A DNA stretch of 64,000 bases from JAWKNZ01 sp041391425 (GTDB taxonomy: Bacteria > Bdellovibrionota_B > Oligoflexia > Oligoflexales > JAWKNZ01), in assembly GCA_041391425.1 (NCBI GenBank), contig JAWKNZ010000011.1, positions 1 to 64,000 on the forward strand. The letters are read 5' to 3'. Below, piece by piece: positions 47,516 to 57,555 of the stretch (position 1 is the stretch's first letter; each line of letters opens with the position of its first letter). The notes beneath the pieces were generated by a model. That model made no database searches and was not told the DNA's origin. It worked only from the letters and a program-made list of their open reading frames with translations. The position numbers and the translations under genes are program-made.

Positions 47516-47681
47516 CCCGGGATCTGGAATTTTTTGAAAAACTGTAGTATTTTCATCGGATTCGAAGTTCGATCGGGTGCTAGGCGCGAGGAGGCGGGAA
47601 ACCGCAGTGTACATGTTGGTACATGAGGATTTCCTGGCGACGAAGCAACGCCGCAACCGGCTAGAAATTCGGATCCGGGAT
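47516..47681 (+). repeat. R1 dispersed repeat, copy 6
   Basis: Full-length R1, plus orientation, CCCGGGATCTGGAATTTTT to GGATCCGGGAT. Lies between the 5' end of the co-chaperone gene and the 3' end of the NUDIX gene, both minus. Confidence 0.92.
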
Positions 47682-47692
47682 CTTACTGTCAA

Positions 47693-48316
47693 TCATGTGA
47701 TGCTTAATATTTGCTCAAGTTTGTCAAATTGGCGGAGCATACTGCGCTCGTTATTTGCTTTTCTAGCTTCTGATAGGTCAAACCACCTGAGGTCTATGGA
47801 TTCATCTGAAATTTCGAGTTTATGGTCGTCAGCTATCATTACGTAGCGGACGTCGTAATGGAGATGCTCAGGCTTGCCTTTTGTGGCAGGTATGTGGTGA
47901 ATATCAAAATCAAAAGGCAAGGGATGGCTATTTTTTTCATGCTTAATTTCTGACGGTATTGCTAAAATGTTACAGTTTTAAGTCCTGATTCTTCTAAAAC
48001 TTCTCGTAAGGCAACCTGTGAGGTGTTTTGATCGGAGTCTGAGTGCCCTCCAAATTGCAACCATTTTGCCAGTTTCTTATGTAATGTTAAAGGCTACGTG
48101 ATCCGCCTTTTGTTGATTACTAAGGCGCTGCCAGTGATATGTCCTGGCAAGTGTTCTCGGTCAAAGCACTCAGGAGACATATTTACAAAGGTTGTTTCAA
48201 ATTTTTCTAGAATTCTACATTCTTCTTCTAAGTCAAAGCTTATATGTTTTTTTAGGACAGGCAGTAAACCTTCTTTATATTTTTTGAATGCTGGTTAAAA
48301 GCAGTTTTCTATGCAT
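47693..48316 (-). pseudogene. NUDIX hydrolase, about three frameshifts
   Basis: Pieces in three frames assemble into one NUDIX protein of about 205 residues. They are an N-terminal part (YKEGLLPVLKKHISFDLEEE ... LPGHITGSALVINKRR), the NUDIX box region (GGHSDSDQNTSQVALREVLE, then ESGL) and a C-terminal part (HPLPFDFDIHHIPATKGKPE ... DLRWFDLSEARK). The REVLEESG core with metal-binding glutamates is intact. Shifts near 48285, 48090 and 47965. Substrate unknown. Divergent from the recJ-like gene. Confidence 0.75.
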
Positions 48317-48532
48317 TTTTTACACTTTCTTAGATGGCTTTTATCGTTATCGCAGGCGAGTATAGTAAATCAGAATTTGCTTGCCTATAGGATATGTGAA
48401 TGAAACGACCTCATTTGCAATATTATTATTCTACAATTTGTCTGCTTAATAGAGCATCGTTGCTAGTTTTTATAGAATAGGATGACTTCTTGACTTGACA
48501 GAGGTTAGAAACTAGACTTTCGGACTATTCTA

Positions 48533-50188
48533 ATGGGAAATATAGAGATTATGGGTAGCAAATTCAGTAGTTGGCAATCCTTATCCAATGCACACCCTGT
48601 TAATTATCAACAGTTGGTGGATTGTATAATAAAAAATCGTGAGTTTAGTTCAGTGGATACTCTAAATTATGGAGATCATGGACTGGAGCATGTATATTCG
48701 GCAATAGCTAATGCAATTAAAGCGAATAAACGTATTGCGCTTTATGCTGATTATGATGTTGATGGAACGATGAGCTGTGTGAGTTGGATATGGTTTTTAC
48801 GCTCTATAGGATTTAAAAACTATACTTATTATATCCCCGATCGCTTTACTGAAGGCTATGGAGTCAATATTAATGCGGTGAAACATCTAGTTGAGGTAGA
48901 AAAAGCTGAGCTTATAATTACTATGGATACAGGCATTACTGCAAATGAAGAGGCTAGCTGGTGCTTAAGTAATGGAGTACAATTTGTTTGTACTGACCAT
49001 CACAAAATTCAGGCAGATAAAATGCCTGATTGTATGATTTTAAATCCTAAGACGCATCCAGATCCGGAATACCAAGAACTTTGTGGGTGTGGTATTACCT
49101 TCGTTCTTTTGCGTAAGCTAGCGAAAGAGTTTAACCCTCCTCATGATGTTTGGGTAGATATCTTAGCGTTGACTGGCATGGCGACAATCTGCGATGTTGT
49201 GCCTTTAAATGGGGTCAATCATCGTTTAGCAAAATTGGGAGTGGAAGCTTTATTGAAAAGCCATCGTCCGGTATTAAAAAAGCTATTATCGGCCTCTTCT
49301 ATTGAAACACAAATGGACGAAAAAGATGTTGGCTTTCGGTTAGGGCCGAGAATCAATGCGGTAGGACGTCTTGAACATGCTAATAAGGTTATTAGGGCGT
49401 TTATAGATGAGGAACCAGGCGAGTTAATTCATGAAATGAGCCGATGTAACGAGATTAGAAAGCAAATTCAAGCTCAGATTGTTCATGAAGCGCGCCTATA
49501 TGCTGGTAGTTATGCAAACGATTCAATCTTGTTTTTAGGGGGGGACTGGCATCCAGGGGTAGTTGGTATTGCTGCGAGTAAGATTGCAGAAGAATTTTGG
49601 CGCCCTGTTTGGCTATATGAGAAAAAAGATGGCATTTGCAAGGGGTCGGCAAGGTCGATTCCTGGTTATGATGTAACTGATGCTATGGCTGCGGTTGGTG
49701 GCTTGTTTACAAAATTTGGTGGGCATGCTGCAGCAGGAGGTTTTTCATTTCCTGCTGAACATGAAATGGAGATCCGCCTTCGTCTGGCAGAATATAGTGA
49801 TGCCTTACGTGAAAAATCACCGGAGGTTTGGCATAGCAAAATTTATTTTGATTGTAGTTTGCCTTTGGAGCTAGCTAGCTTAAAACTAGTTGATCATTTA
49901 GATGCTTTAAAACCATTCGGACACGGTTTTGAAGAGCCTAGGTTTTATGTTGAAGCGGATGTTGAAGAGGTTGTCTTTTATAAAGATAAGAAGACGGGTG
50001 AGCCTAGGCATACTGCTATTCAAATTGAAGGTGTTCAGTTTGATAGACAAAAAATTATGTTTTTTAATCATGTATGTTCAGAGGTTAAAGCCGGAGATAA
50101 AGCTAGGTTTGTTGTAACTGCAGTCAAAAATCACTTTCGCGGTACTACCTCTCTATCTTTGATAGGATTAGATTTGGAGGTTTATTAA
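48533..50188 (+). CDS. recJ: RecJ-like single-stranded DNA exonuclease (DHH/DHHA1 family)
   Basis: 551 residues. DHH motifs: I YADYDVDGTMS, II IITMDTGITANEEA, III CTDHHKIQ, with the following ILNPKTHPDPEY, and the DHHA1 motif FGGHAAAGGFSF. A C-terminal OB-like domain ends at 50188. It is a 5'-3' ssDNA exonuclease of recombination and mismatch repair. The second Met (MGSKFSSWQSL, 48551) is an alternative start. The terminal TAA lies within the TTAA edge of an R4 element. Confidence 0.92.
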   Translation: MGNIEIMGSKFSSWQSLSNAHPVNYQQLVDCIIKNREFSSVDTLNYGDHGLEHVYSAIANAIKANKRIALYADYDVDGTMSCVSWIWFLRSIGFKNYTYYIPDRFTEGYGVNINAVKHLVEVEKAELIITMDTGITANEEASWCLSNGVQFVCTDHHKIQADKMPDCMILNPKTHPDPEYQELCGCGITFVLLRKLAKEFNPPHDVWVDILALTGMATICDVVPLNGVNHRLAKLGVEALLKSHRPVLKKLLSASSIETQMDEKDVGFRLGPRINAVGRLEHANKVIRAFIDEEPGELIHEMSRCNEIRKQIQAQIVHEARLYAGSYANDSILFLGGDWHPGVVGIAASKIAEEFWRPVWLYEKKDGICKGSARSIPGYDVTDAMAAVGGLFTKFGGHAAAGGFSFPAEHEMEIRLRLAEYSDALREKSPEVWHSKIYFDCSLPLELASLKLVDHLDALKPFGHGFEEPRFYVEADVEEVVFYKDKKTGEPRHTAIQIEGVQFDRQKIMFFNHVCSEVKAGDKARFVVTAVKNHFRGTTSLSLIGLDLEVY

Positions 50189-50490
50189 TTAGTGGTATGC
50201 ATTGAGTAGTCATACTGCGTTACGCCTAAAAAACATTTGTCGCTGTACTAGGGCGTGTTGACGTTTCATTTCCTACTACGAGCCAAATCCTTGAGTCACA
50301 ACGTTGTCAGGGTTTCAAAATTATCCTCAATGTACATTTAGTACACCTCCGGTAATTTTTGAAACCCTTCCTAGCTGCGACTTTCAAGTATTTGTCTCTC
50401 GCTACGAAAATGAAACGTCAACACGCCCTAAAGGTACTATCTCCTCATTTTTCTAGGCAAGCCTTGTCTGATAGGTTTTGCTCTCCTTAA
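50185..50490. repeat. R4 element interrupted by an R2 element
   Basis: R4 lies in reverse orientation: left part ATACTGCGTTACGCCTAAAA, right part GCAAGCCTTGTCTGATAGG to TTAA at 50487-50490. The two halves are separated by a complete R2 at 50249-50430. Without R2 the element is about 124 bp, close to the reference copy. The left outer edge is diverged; TTAA 50185-50188 overlaps the recJ stop codon. Confidence 0.75.
50249..50430. repeat. R2 element, full copy (182 bp), nested in R4
   Basis: Near-perfect terminal inverted repeats starting TAGGGCGTGTTGACGTTTCA. Inside is a second inverted repeat (GGGTTTCAAAAATTA with TAATTTTTGAAACCC). TA is found at each outer edge. Its core orientation is opposite to the copies at 53404 and 60860. 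Confidence 0.95.
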
Positions 50491-50494
50491 TAGC

Positions 50495-52488
50495 TTAGTG
50501 CTGTAAGGCAAGGTCGTATATTTTTGCATCCAAAAATAAGTCAAAAAGCCCAGAATCGACCTTGCCGCCCTTTACTTCCATACTGAGAATGTCTAAAGCT
50601 TTTTCGACAGGAATAGCTTTTTTATAGGGGCGGTCTGATGCCGTTAAAGCATCAAAGATATCTGCAATAGTCATCATGCGAGATTGGATAGGTATTTCAT
50701 GCGCACCAGCGCTTGTTGGATAGCCTGAGCCGTCTAATTTTTCATGGTGTTTAACAGCGATTTGTGGGATGTTCGCTAGTTTATCTCCCCAAGGTATCTG
50801 TCTAAGAAATTCGTAGGTATGAGTCACATGGCTTTGAATTTCAGCAAATTCTTCAGCAGTTAGAGATCCTCTGGAAACAGAAAGTGATTTTAATTCATCG
50901 GCTAGTAAAAATGGTCTATTGCTAGTGATGTGGTCATTAAACTTACAACTTGCTATGTCTTTTAGCAATTCAAAACCACCCTGCTCTAAAACAGTAGGTT
51001 CGTTGGCCTTATTTATGAAATCTAAATATGCATCTAGTTCTTTGCATTTTTTATCTCGTTCATCCTTAAATACTTCAATGGAAACGCCCATTGGAAAAGC
51101 ATTTGGATTTTGCATCAGGTTGATGATGTTATTCAGATATTCTATCTCATAGCGTGAACGCACTAATTTGAAACGTTCAACGATTAAATCATGCTGCCAA
51201 GGGTAGAGTTTTTTTCGCTTTCACCAATACGTTTTCTAACTCCGAGTTTGCCGAAGTCATGGAGAAGTGATGCATATTTTATTTCGCGCCTTTGATCTTC
51301 GTCAAATCTTTATCTTTAAATTCCACCAGTAGAGGTTCTGCTAACAATGTCAGCAAGGCCTATTGTTAGAGCAGCGACGCGATGCGAATGACCACTAGTT
51401 GTTGGATCCCGTTGTTCGATTGCTGTAACCGATGCATTGACAAAGCCGTCGAATAGTTTTTGAATTTCCTCATGCATATTGGCATTTTCAAGGGCGATTC
51501 CCGCTTGTTGAGCGACAATCTCTGCATATTCGATATCGGTTTGACTAAACTCGGCAATATTATCAGTGAAGTCAGCAGGTTCTTTTAATTTTTTATGTGG
51601 GTCTATCTTCCTATTTATGAGTTGGATCACACCTACTACCGAATGGCTAATGTCAAACATTGGAATTGTTAGCATTGAATGTGATTCATAGCCAAGGCGA
51701 CGATCCCAGGAGCGATCGTGTCTAGCACCGAATGGGTTCATGGTAGAGTCTTCATTCAGCTTATATAGATCAGGAATATTGATAGTAGTATTGTGGATCA
51801 CGGCGCTACCCACAATCGACTGGTCGCTAATTTGCAATTCAAATTCATTTAAGTTTTGTTTTATCGAATCATTCTGAGTAAAGCGAAAATGCAATTTACC
51901 TTCTTTGACGTTTTTACCTGGTATTTCTGTAGTGTAAATTGAACCAGCATCAGCATTGGTAATTTCTCTGGCCTTAAATAAAATTAGATTTAGGAGTTTT
52001 TTAATATTTCTTTCGCCATTTAATTCTCGAGAAATGGATAATACGTATTTTACCTCTTGAGAGGCTTTTTCAATCAAGCGTTTTTCAGTTTCTGCATGAT
52101 CTACTAATTTTTGAAAATTATGAATACAGCGGATACTGGTCGATAGAGAATCTTCACTTACAGGAAGGCAAATCTGCTGGATATTTTCGGATTGCATTTC
52201 ACTGGGAAGTGTCTGTAGCTCTTTAACTGTGCCGACGCAGATGATAGATATTCCTGGTGTTTTTGTATGATTTATATAGGTCTTGACTTTTGTGGTATTT
52301 TGCCAAACCTCATCACAGATAAAAAACTTAGTCAGTCCATCTCTATATAAAGTAATCACTCCATTGGCCGGCCTCTTGAATTCATATTCGTTATATGGAT
52401 AATTTTCGAAAATTTTTTCAAGGTCAATGAATGAGTTTATATTAATAGTTTCACGTTGATTGAGCTTCTCTACTGTGGCTTCGCTCAT
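50495..52488 (-). pseudogene. GAF/HD-GYP cyclic-di-GMP phosphodiesterase, two frameshifts
   Basis: About 664 residues over joined frames. An N-terminal domain of about 140 residues is unknown. A GAF domain follows at about 150-345 (ERNIKKLLNLILFKAREITN, DAGSIYTTE, AGIALENANMHEEIQ). The HD-GYP domain begins DPTTSGHSHRVAALTIGLAD, continues in another frame as YASLLHDFGKLGV, and is completed in a third (IAVKHHEKLDGSGYPTSAG). All catalytic motifs (H...HD, HHExxDGxGYP) are present. Shifts near 51310 and at the T7 run near 51215. Predicted to hydrolyse c-di-GMP under GAF ligand control. Confidence 0.85.
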
Positions 52489-52594
52489 GTGGTTTCCAGC
52501 TCCCTCGCTAGGATTTTTAGAGAGTATGTCTATATTTTATGGTAAAGATTTCATGTGAACCATGAGCAAAATTTGCATTGTAGGAGATGGGGTT

Positions 52595-53314
52595 ATGGAT
52601 TTTGGTTTGGTCGTAGATTTGGAAACAACGGGGTTGGACCCGGTTAAAGATAAAATTATCGAAATTGGTTTGGTTGAGTTTGCTGTTGAAAGCTCAAAAA
52701 ATCCGGTGATTAGCAATATATATGGTGCCTTAGAGGATCCTAAAGTCAGTCTTAGTCCAGAAATTGTAAAGATAACAGGGTTGGAAGATAAATACCTTGA
52801 AGGGCAATGTATTGATTGGGGGATAGTGCAGAAATATTTTGATCGCTCTTCTGTCGTTATTGCGCACAATATGAGCTTTGACCGTTCGTTTTTACAACAA
52901 CGTCAAGAGTTGAATTTATCAACAGCTCATTGGGCATGTTCAAAAAAACATATAGATTGGTTTGCTCATGGTTTTAAAACGAGGGCACTAAATTATTTGG
53001 CTGCAGATCACGGATTTGTGAATTCATTTGCTCACCGTGCGGTTTTTGATTGTGCTACAACCCTTCGGCTGATCACTCCCTATTTGTCAGAGTTGATTGA
53101 AACGAGTTATGAGCACGAAATATGTTTTTCTGCAGTAGGTGCGGCGTTTGAAAAAAAAGACATTCTAAGAGAACATGGTTATCGGTGGAATCCAGAGGTG
53201 AGGGTTTGGCAAAAAAGCGTGTTCGAAAAAAAAGCAGATGAGGAAAGGGCTTTCTTGGCTAATAGTGTCTATGAAAGAAGCAAATCTTCTCATATGGAAG
53301 AAATAGTGAGCTGA
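52595..53314 (+). CDS. DEDDh 3'-5' exonuclease (DnaQ-like)
   Basis: 239 residues from ATG 52595, chosen because AGGAG lies eight bases upstream (in-frame ATG 52562 lacks one). Exonuclease motifs: LVVDLETTGLDP (Exo I), AHNMSFDRSFL (Exo II) and HRAVFDCATT (Exo III with His). The C-terminal 70 residues hold an extra small domain (LREHGYRWNPEVRVWQKSV) seen in some stand-alone DnaQ-like proteins. Role in DNA or RNA trimming is unknown. Divergent from the GAF/HD-GYP gene. Confidence 0.88.
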   Translation: MDFGLVVDLETTGLDPVKDKIIEIGLVEFAVESSKNPVISNIYGALEDPKVSLSPEIVKITGLEDKYLEGQCIDWGIVQKYFDRSSVVIAHNMSFDRSFLQQRQELNLSTAHWACSKKHIDWFAHGFKTRALNYLAADHGFVNSFAHRAVFDCATTLRLITPYLSELIETSYEHEICFSAVGAAFEKKDILREHGYRWNPEVRVWQKSVFEKKADEERAFLANSVYERSKSSHMEEIVS

Positions 53315-53403
53315 TACTTTTCAAAGTTATAGTGTACGTACATAACCTTGTTGTAGAGAGAAAAAGTGATTTGAATCATGAAGTCTGTAGAAGGTGTTTT
53401 TTT

Positions 53404-53586
53404 TAGGGCGTGTTGACGTTTCATTTTCGTAGCGAGAGACAAATACTTGAAAGTCGCAGCTAGGAAGGTTTTCAAAAATTACCGGAGGTGTACTAGATGT
53501 ACATTGAGGATAATTTTTGAAACCCTGATAACGTTGTGATTCAAGGGTTTGGCTCGTAGTAGGAAATGAAACGTCAACATGCCCTA
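53404..53586. repeat. R2 element, full copy (183 bp)
   Basis: Complete R2 with both termini; one change in the right terminus (ACATGCCCTA for ACACGCCCTA). Located 90 bp after the exonuclease gene. The following 53587-53864 holds no other feature I can support. Confidence 0.95.
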
Positions 53587-53864
53587 GTCGGATGATACAG
53601 GGCTGACATATATCAGGCAACTTTATGGGATCAAGCTATAATTTATATGCATTAATTGTTATAGTCCTAGTAGGGGGGTGTCTTGTTTTTAGTCACATCC
53701 TTGGCATTAGGCTCTAGTTTGCTCGCTGAGGCTTTTTTAAAAAAAGTATTGTAGTGCTTATAATGATTTGCTAATAAATAGGTACAAACATCCAATGATT
53801 TTTGATAATTATTATTTTGGTTGTCAAATCAAAGCTTACTGCTCGCAGGTATTTGGGGGTATCT

Positions 53865-54766
53865 ATGGACGGGTTCCGATGTAAAACTAAGATTGCTGCG
53901 ATACTAATTTTTGCTACTTTTGTTTTTTCAAGTAGGTCCTATGCCGGTCCTTCAGGCGGCGAGTTGAAATATCCCATTATTTGCATCACGGAATGCTTGG
54001 CTTTGATCAAATAGGATCGTTCGGTTATTTCTATCGCGTCCGCCGTGCTCTTGAAAATGATGGCTATCGTGTTTATGCAAGTAAAGTCGATCCATTTAAT
54101 ACAGTTGCTATCAGGGCTGGGCAACTTGATCAATTTATTGAAAGTGTTCTTGCTAAAACGGGCGCAGATAAAGTGCATATTATAGCGCATTCGATGGGTG
54201 GTTTAGATGCCCGTTATGTTATTAGCCAACTAAAGAAGGAATCAAGTATTGCTTCGTTGAGTATGATTGGTACTCCTAATTATGGAACTTTGATTGCTGA
54301 TAAGGTTTTAGAAGAGTTAGATAGTCGTAAATATCATTGTCTGTTGATTTTACAAAAGCTTGTGGGAATTGGAGAGTCTCGCTTTATGCAGAAAGTTCGC
54401 GAAGTTGCCCGAGATCTTTCTGTAGGTTGGATTAAAAATCGTTTCAATCCTGCTGTTCGTGATAGCGACCAAGTTTTTTATCAATCTTGGGCAGGGATTA
54501 GCTCTCCTTTTATTGGTGGCTCTGAAGATTGGATGCTCCCTGTTCTGCAGCCACTTTCGTTATTATTGCAGTCCTGGACAGGCGATAATGATGGGTTGGT
54601 GAGTGTGGCGTCACAAAAGTGGGGTAAATTTAACGGAACTATACCAGCAGATCATCTCGATGAAGTTGGACAGCCTTTTGGAGGCTCTAGCTATACTTTC
54701 CACCATATAAAATTTTATCGTCATATCGCTTCGACATTACGTAAAGTTGAAGCAATGTCCAGATAA
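53865..54766 (+). CDS. secreted triacylglycerol lipase, one frameshift
   Basis: ATG 53865 follows GGGGG and encodes a signal peptide (TKIAAILIFATFVFSSRSYA). The frame breaks at KYPII; adding one T near 53983 gives KYPIILHHGMLGFDQIGSFG, the oxyanion-hole region of Pseudomonas-type (family I) lipases. Continuing frame 53981-54766: nucleophile elbow IIAHSMGGLDARYV, IGTPNYGTL, Asp in DNDGLVSVAS and His in ADHLDEVG. About 300 residues, family size. No lipase foldase gene is adjacent. Confidence 0.88.
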
Positions 54767-54804
54767 ATTTTGTCACCTCAGTTTATTTAAGCTACAGTCC
54801 ATAG

Positions 54805-54971
54805 ATCCCGGATCCGAATTTCTAGCCGGCTGCGGCGTTTGCTTCGTCGTCAGGAAATCCTCATGTACCAACATGTACACTGCAGTTTCACTCCTCCTCG
54901 CGCCTAGCACCCGAGCGAACTGAATCCGGTGAAAATACTCTACAGTTTTTTCAAAAATTTCAGATCCCGGA
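54805..54971 (-). repeat. R1 dispersed repeat, copy 7
   Basis: Full-length R1, minus orientation, ATCCCGGATCCGAATTTCTA to CAGATCCCGGAT. Begins 38 bp after the lipase stop. Confidence 0.92.
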
Positions 54972-55098
54972 TAGATTTGTGATAAGGGTTTTTCTGTAGC
55001 TATCAGCTTAGAGAGTAGTGTCATGTAAGTTTGAGCTTTTCTTTGTGGTAATGCTTTTTTAAGTCCCCTAGGGAGAATTATTGCTCATAATCGTCTTT

Positions 55099-55261
55099 TT
55101 AAAATCCACGCCAGAAGCTCTCAGAGAGCTCAAGCTCTGGAACTTCGTTGTCGTGATCTTCTTCAAAGTCATATAGAAAATCTGAAGTCTTCATCAGATC
55201 TTTTGAATTTCCGGTATCGAGTGAAGTCGATAACCTTTGCTAGTTGAGCTGGCTGTTGCAT
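55099..55261 (-). CDS. small acidic protein, one frameshift
   Basis: ATG at 55261 is preceded by AGGAGA. It encodes MQQPAQLAKVIDFTRYRKFK, then after a shift near 55170 continues YDFEEDHDNEVPELELSES to a stop at 55099-55101. About 54 residues, acidic at the C-terminus. No family recognised. The ribosome site is the main support. The rest of 54972-55444 shows nothing else. Confidence 0.35.
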
Positions 55262-55444
55262 ATCTCTGGTTCTCCTATGTTATGGCTGGACCCTAGGATT
55301 GAAGAAATCAGATTATAAACTACGTCAATCTTTAACAACCTCAGCTACTACATTATTGACGTGGACTCTGGCAAAAATTAGAAGCGAATACAAATATTTT
55401 AAGCAAATACTGGTAGCTGAGAGTATGGCAAGAGCATAATAAAA

Positions 55445-55605
55445 CCGGGATCTGAAATTTTTTGAAAACTGTAGTATTTTCACCGGATTCGAAGTTTGCT
55501 CGGGTGCTAGGCGCGAGGAGGTGGGAAACCGCAGTGTATGTTGCTTGGCAAAGGGATTTTCTGACGATGAAGCAACGCCGCAACCATTTCATCCGGATCC
55601 GGGAT
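55445..55605 (+). repeat. R1 dispersed repeat, copy 8
   Basis: Plus orientation, slightly diverged in the right half (ACCATTTCATCCGGATCCGG replaces the usual CTAGAAATTCGG segment). Confidence 0.9.
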
Positions 55606-55706
55606 AATAAAAACGTTTTGCTAAATGATGGCATTGATGGATTTTCCTGTTATTGCCATGGTTTAATGATTTAGGGTATAATACTGTAAAATAGATTTGA
55701 CATGTA

Positions 55707-55871
55707 ACCGGGATCTGAAATTTTTTGAAAAACTGTAGTATTTTCAGCGGATTCGCAGTTCGCTTAGGTGCTAGGCGCGCGGAGGTGGAAACCGCAGTGT
55801 ACATGTTGGTACATGAGGACTTCCTGACGACGAAGCAACGCCGTAACCGGCTAGAAATTCAGATCCGGGAT
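55707..55871 (+). repeat. R1 dispersed repeat, copy 9
   Basis: Full-length, plus orientation, 101 bp after copy 8 and in the same direction. Confidence 0.92.
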
Positions 55872-56003
55872 GTAAATTGACTGTAGAGTTAAGGAGTTTC
55901 TCTGAGATTGTAGGTACGTGAAGGCATATGGGCGTATAAATATAAGTTTGTGGATTAAACTAGTTTTAGATCAATGCAAATAATTTAAGTGTAAGGGTTC
56001 AAG

Positions 56004-56309
56004 ATGATAAAAAGTATTATATTAGTGGCTGTGTATCTATGTTTATATTCTTGCCAGGCGATGAAAGCTACGAACAATTCTGATATTGGTGGCGGTGAAG
56101 AGTGTCCGATATTTGAACCTCCTTTTTGTCCCGTAGGAAATTTGATCATTAGCAAGAATGGAGATGGATGTAATATTGCGAAATGCCAGATGGATAATGG
56201 TGAAACGGCGTGTCCCGAATATGCCCAACCTCACTGCGAATCAGGGGAAAAAGTTGTGTTAGTCGATGATGTAGATAATTCGGCTTGCAAAATACCTGTT
56301 TGTAAATAG
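56004..56309 (+). CDS. Cys-rich lipoprotein with duplicated motif
   Basis: 101 residues; lipobox LCLYSCQAM with Cys at about residue 14. The mature part repeats one pattern twice: CPIFEPPFCPVGNLI...GDGCNIAKC and CPEYAQPHCESGEKV...NSACKIPVC, each with four cysteines (C-x6/7-C-x2-G). This resembles small disulfide-rich (antistasin-like) modules. Exported, disulfide-bonded and surface or periplasmic; no function assigned. Confidence 0.65.
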   Translation: MIKSIILVAVYLCLYSCQAMKATNNSDIGGGEECPIFEPPFCPVGNLIISKNGDGCNIAKCQMDNGETACPEYAQPHCESGEKVVLVDDVDNSACKIPVCK

Positions 56310-56400
56310 TATTCTTCATAAAAATTATTAAATTCATGAGGTACTATGCTTTCTTATTATAAAGCCTATTCTTTTTAATGTTGTGTTGAGAAAGTGCCGG

Positions 56401-57510
56401 ATGAATTTGAAGAACCAAATGAGATCTATTTTTATAGTTCATGAAACCTCAGGGCGGCCATATTACAAAGGGATTGAAGAGTTAGGCAAAGAAAAAAATT
56501 TCGAAGTTGTTTATATAGAATCAAGCGTCCTTCGTCTTACAATAGCAAATATTGTAAAGCGGGATTGGAAGAGAGGGTATTCGAAGCAAATTTTATCTAA
56601 TCTTCTTTTCCGAATCAAAGTGCCTTTTTTTAAAAATAGGCTTATTTTGTTACCGATGGCCCCTTTTGATTTTCGCATGATTTGGTATCGGCTACTGTGC
56701 CGAAAAAACAATGTTATATATCATACATCCTGGCCTTATTGGGATGGCAGTAATGTACCTAGATGGTCAATCTTTCCGTTAAGGTCATTTGTAATGAAAG
56801 CTTGGCGAAAGTTTTTTGCTGAGGGGGCGAAATGTATTGTAAGTGTATTGCCTCTTACTTGTAAATCTATTTTACAGAATTTTTATTGCTGTGTACCTTG
56901 CCATTCTATACCACATGCACACGAGTTTAGTGTTCGAGATAAAATGAAGCTGTCTTTGCAAGATAGAGATAAGCCTCTCAAAATTTTATTTGTTGGCAAA
57001 CTAATTAGTGAAAAAGGCTTAGAAAATCTTGTGAAGATATCCAACCTTTTACCTTTATCGGAGAAAATACAGTTGACAATTGTCGGCGATGGTAAGGATA
57101 AAAATCTAATCCAGCCAGCATTAGACGTGGGTGCGGTTTGGTTAGGAGCGGTATCAGATAGAGCAGAATTAAAAAAAGTTTTTGAGTGTCATGATGTTTT
57201 GTTAGTTCCTTCGCAAAGAAAAAAAGGCTGGGAGGAGCTTTTTGGTATGGTTATAATAGAAGCAATGTCTCAAGGTTTAACTGTTATAGCTAGTAATCAT
57301 ATTGGACCAGAAAGCATTGTAAACGAGTCTACAGGTTATATCTTAGAAGAAAGCCAGCCTGAAGCTTGGGTTGAAGCCATTTTATCATTACATACTAATC
57401 GCGGTAATTTATTAAAGCTGCAAGAAGCTGCCATTGCGGAAAGCCATAAGTATACCACTGCAGTTATAAAAGATGCATGGTGGGAGGTACTTAAAGATTA
57501 TTTGATCTGA
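56401..57510 (+). CDS. GT4-family glycosyltransferase
   Basis: About 369 residues from ATG 56401; ATG 56419 (MRSIFIVHETSGRPYYKG) is also possible. C-terminal Rossmann domain: KILFVGKLISEKGLENLVKI, LTIVGDGKD and the EX7E region EELFGMVIIEAMSQGLTVIA of family 4 retaining transferases. The N-terminal half is divergent (HTSWPYWDGSNVPRW). Sugar donor and acceptor unknown; no other envelope sugar genes are next to it. Confidence 0.82.
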   Translation: MNLKNQMRSIFIVHETSGRPYYKGIEELGKEKNFEVVYIESSVLRLTIANIVKRDWKRGYSKQILSNLLFRIKVPFFKNRLILLPMAPFDFRMIWYRLLCRKNNVIYHTSWPYWDGSNVPRWSIFPLRSFVMKAWRKFFAEGAKCIVSVLPLTCKSILQNFYCCVPCHSIPHAHEFSVRDKMKLSLQDRDKPLKILFVGKLISEKGLENLVKISNLLPLSEKIQLTIVGDGKDKNLIQPALDVGAVWLGAVSDRAELKKVFECHDVLLVPSQRKKGWEELFGMVIIEAMSQGLTVIASNHIGPESIVNESTGYILEESQPEAWVEAILSLHTNRGNLLKLQEAAIAESHKYTTAVIKDAWWEVLKDYLI

Positions 57511-57555
57511 TAGAAAAATATCAATTTAGCTAAGTATTTTTGCTATTAGGGTTAG

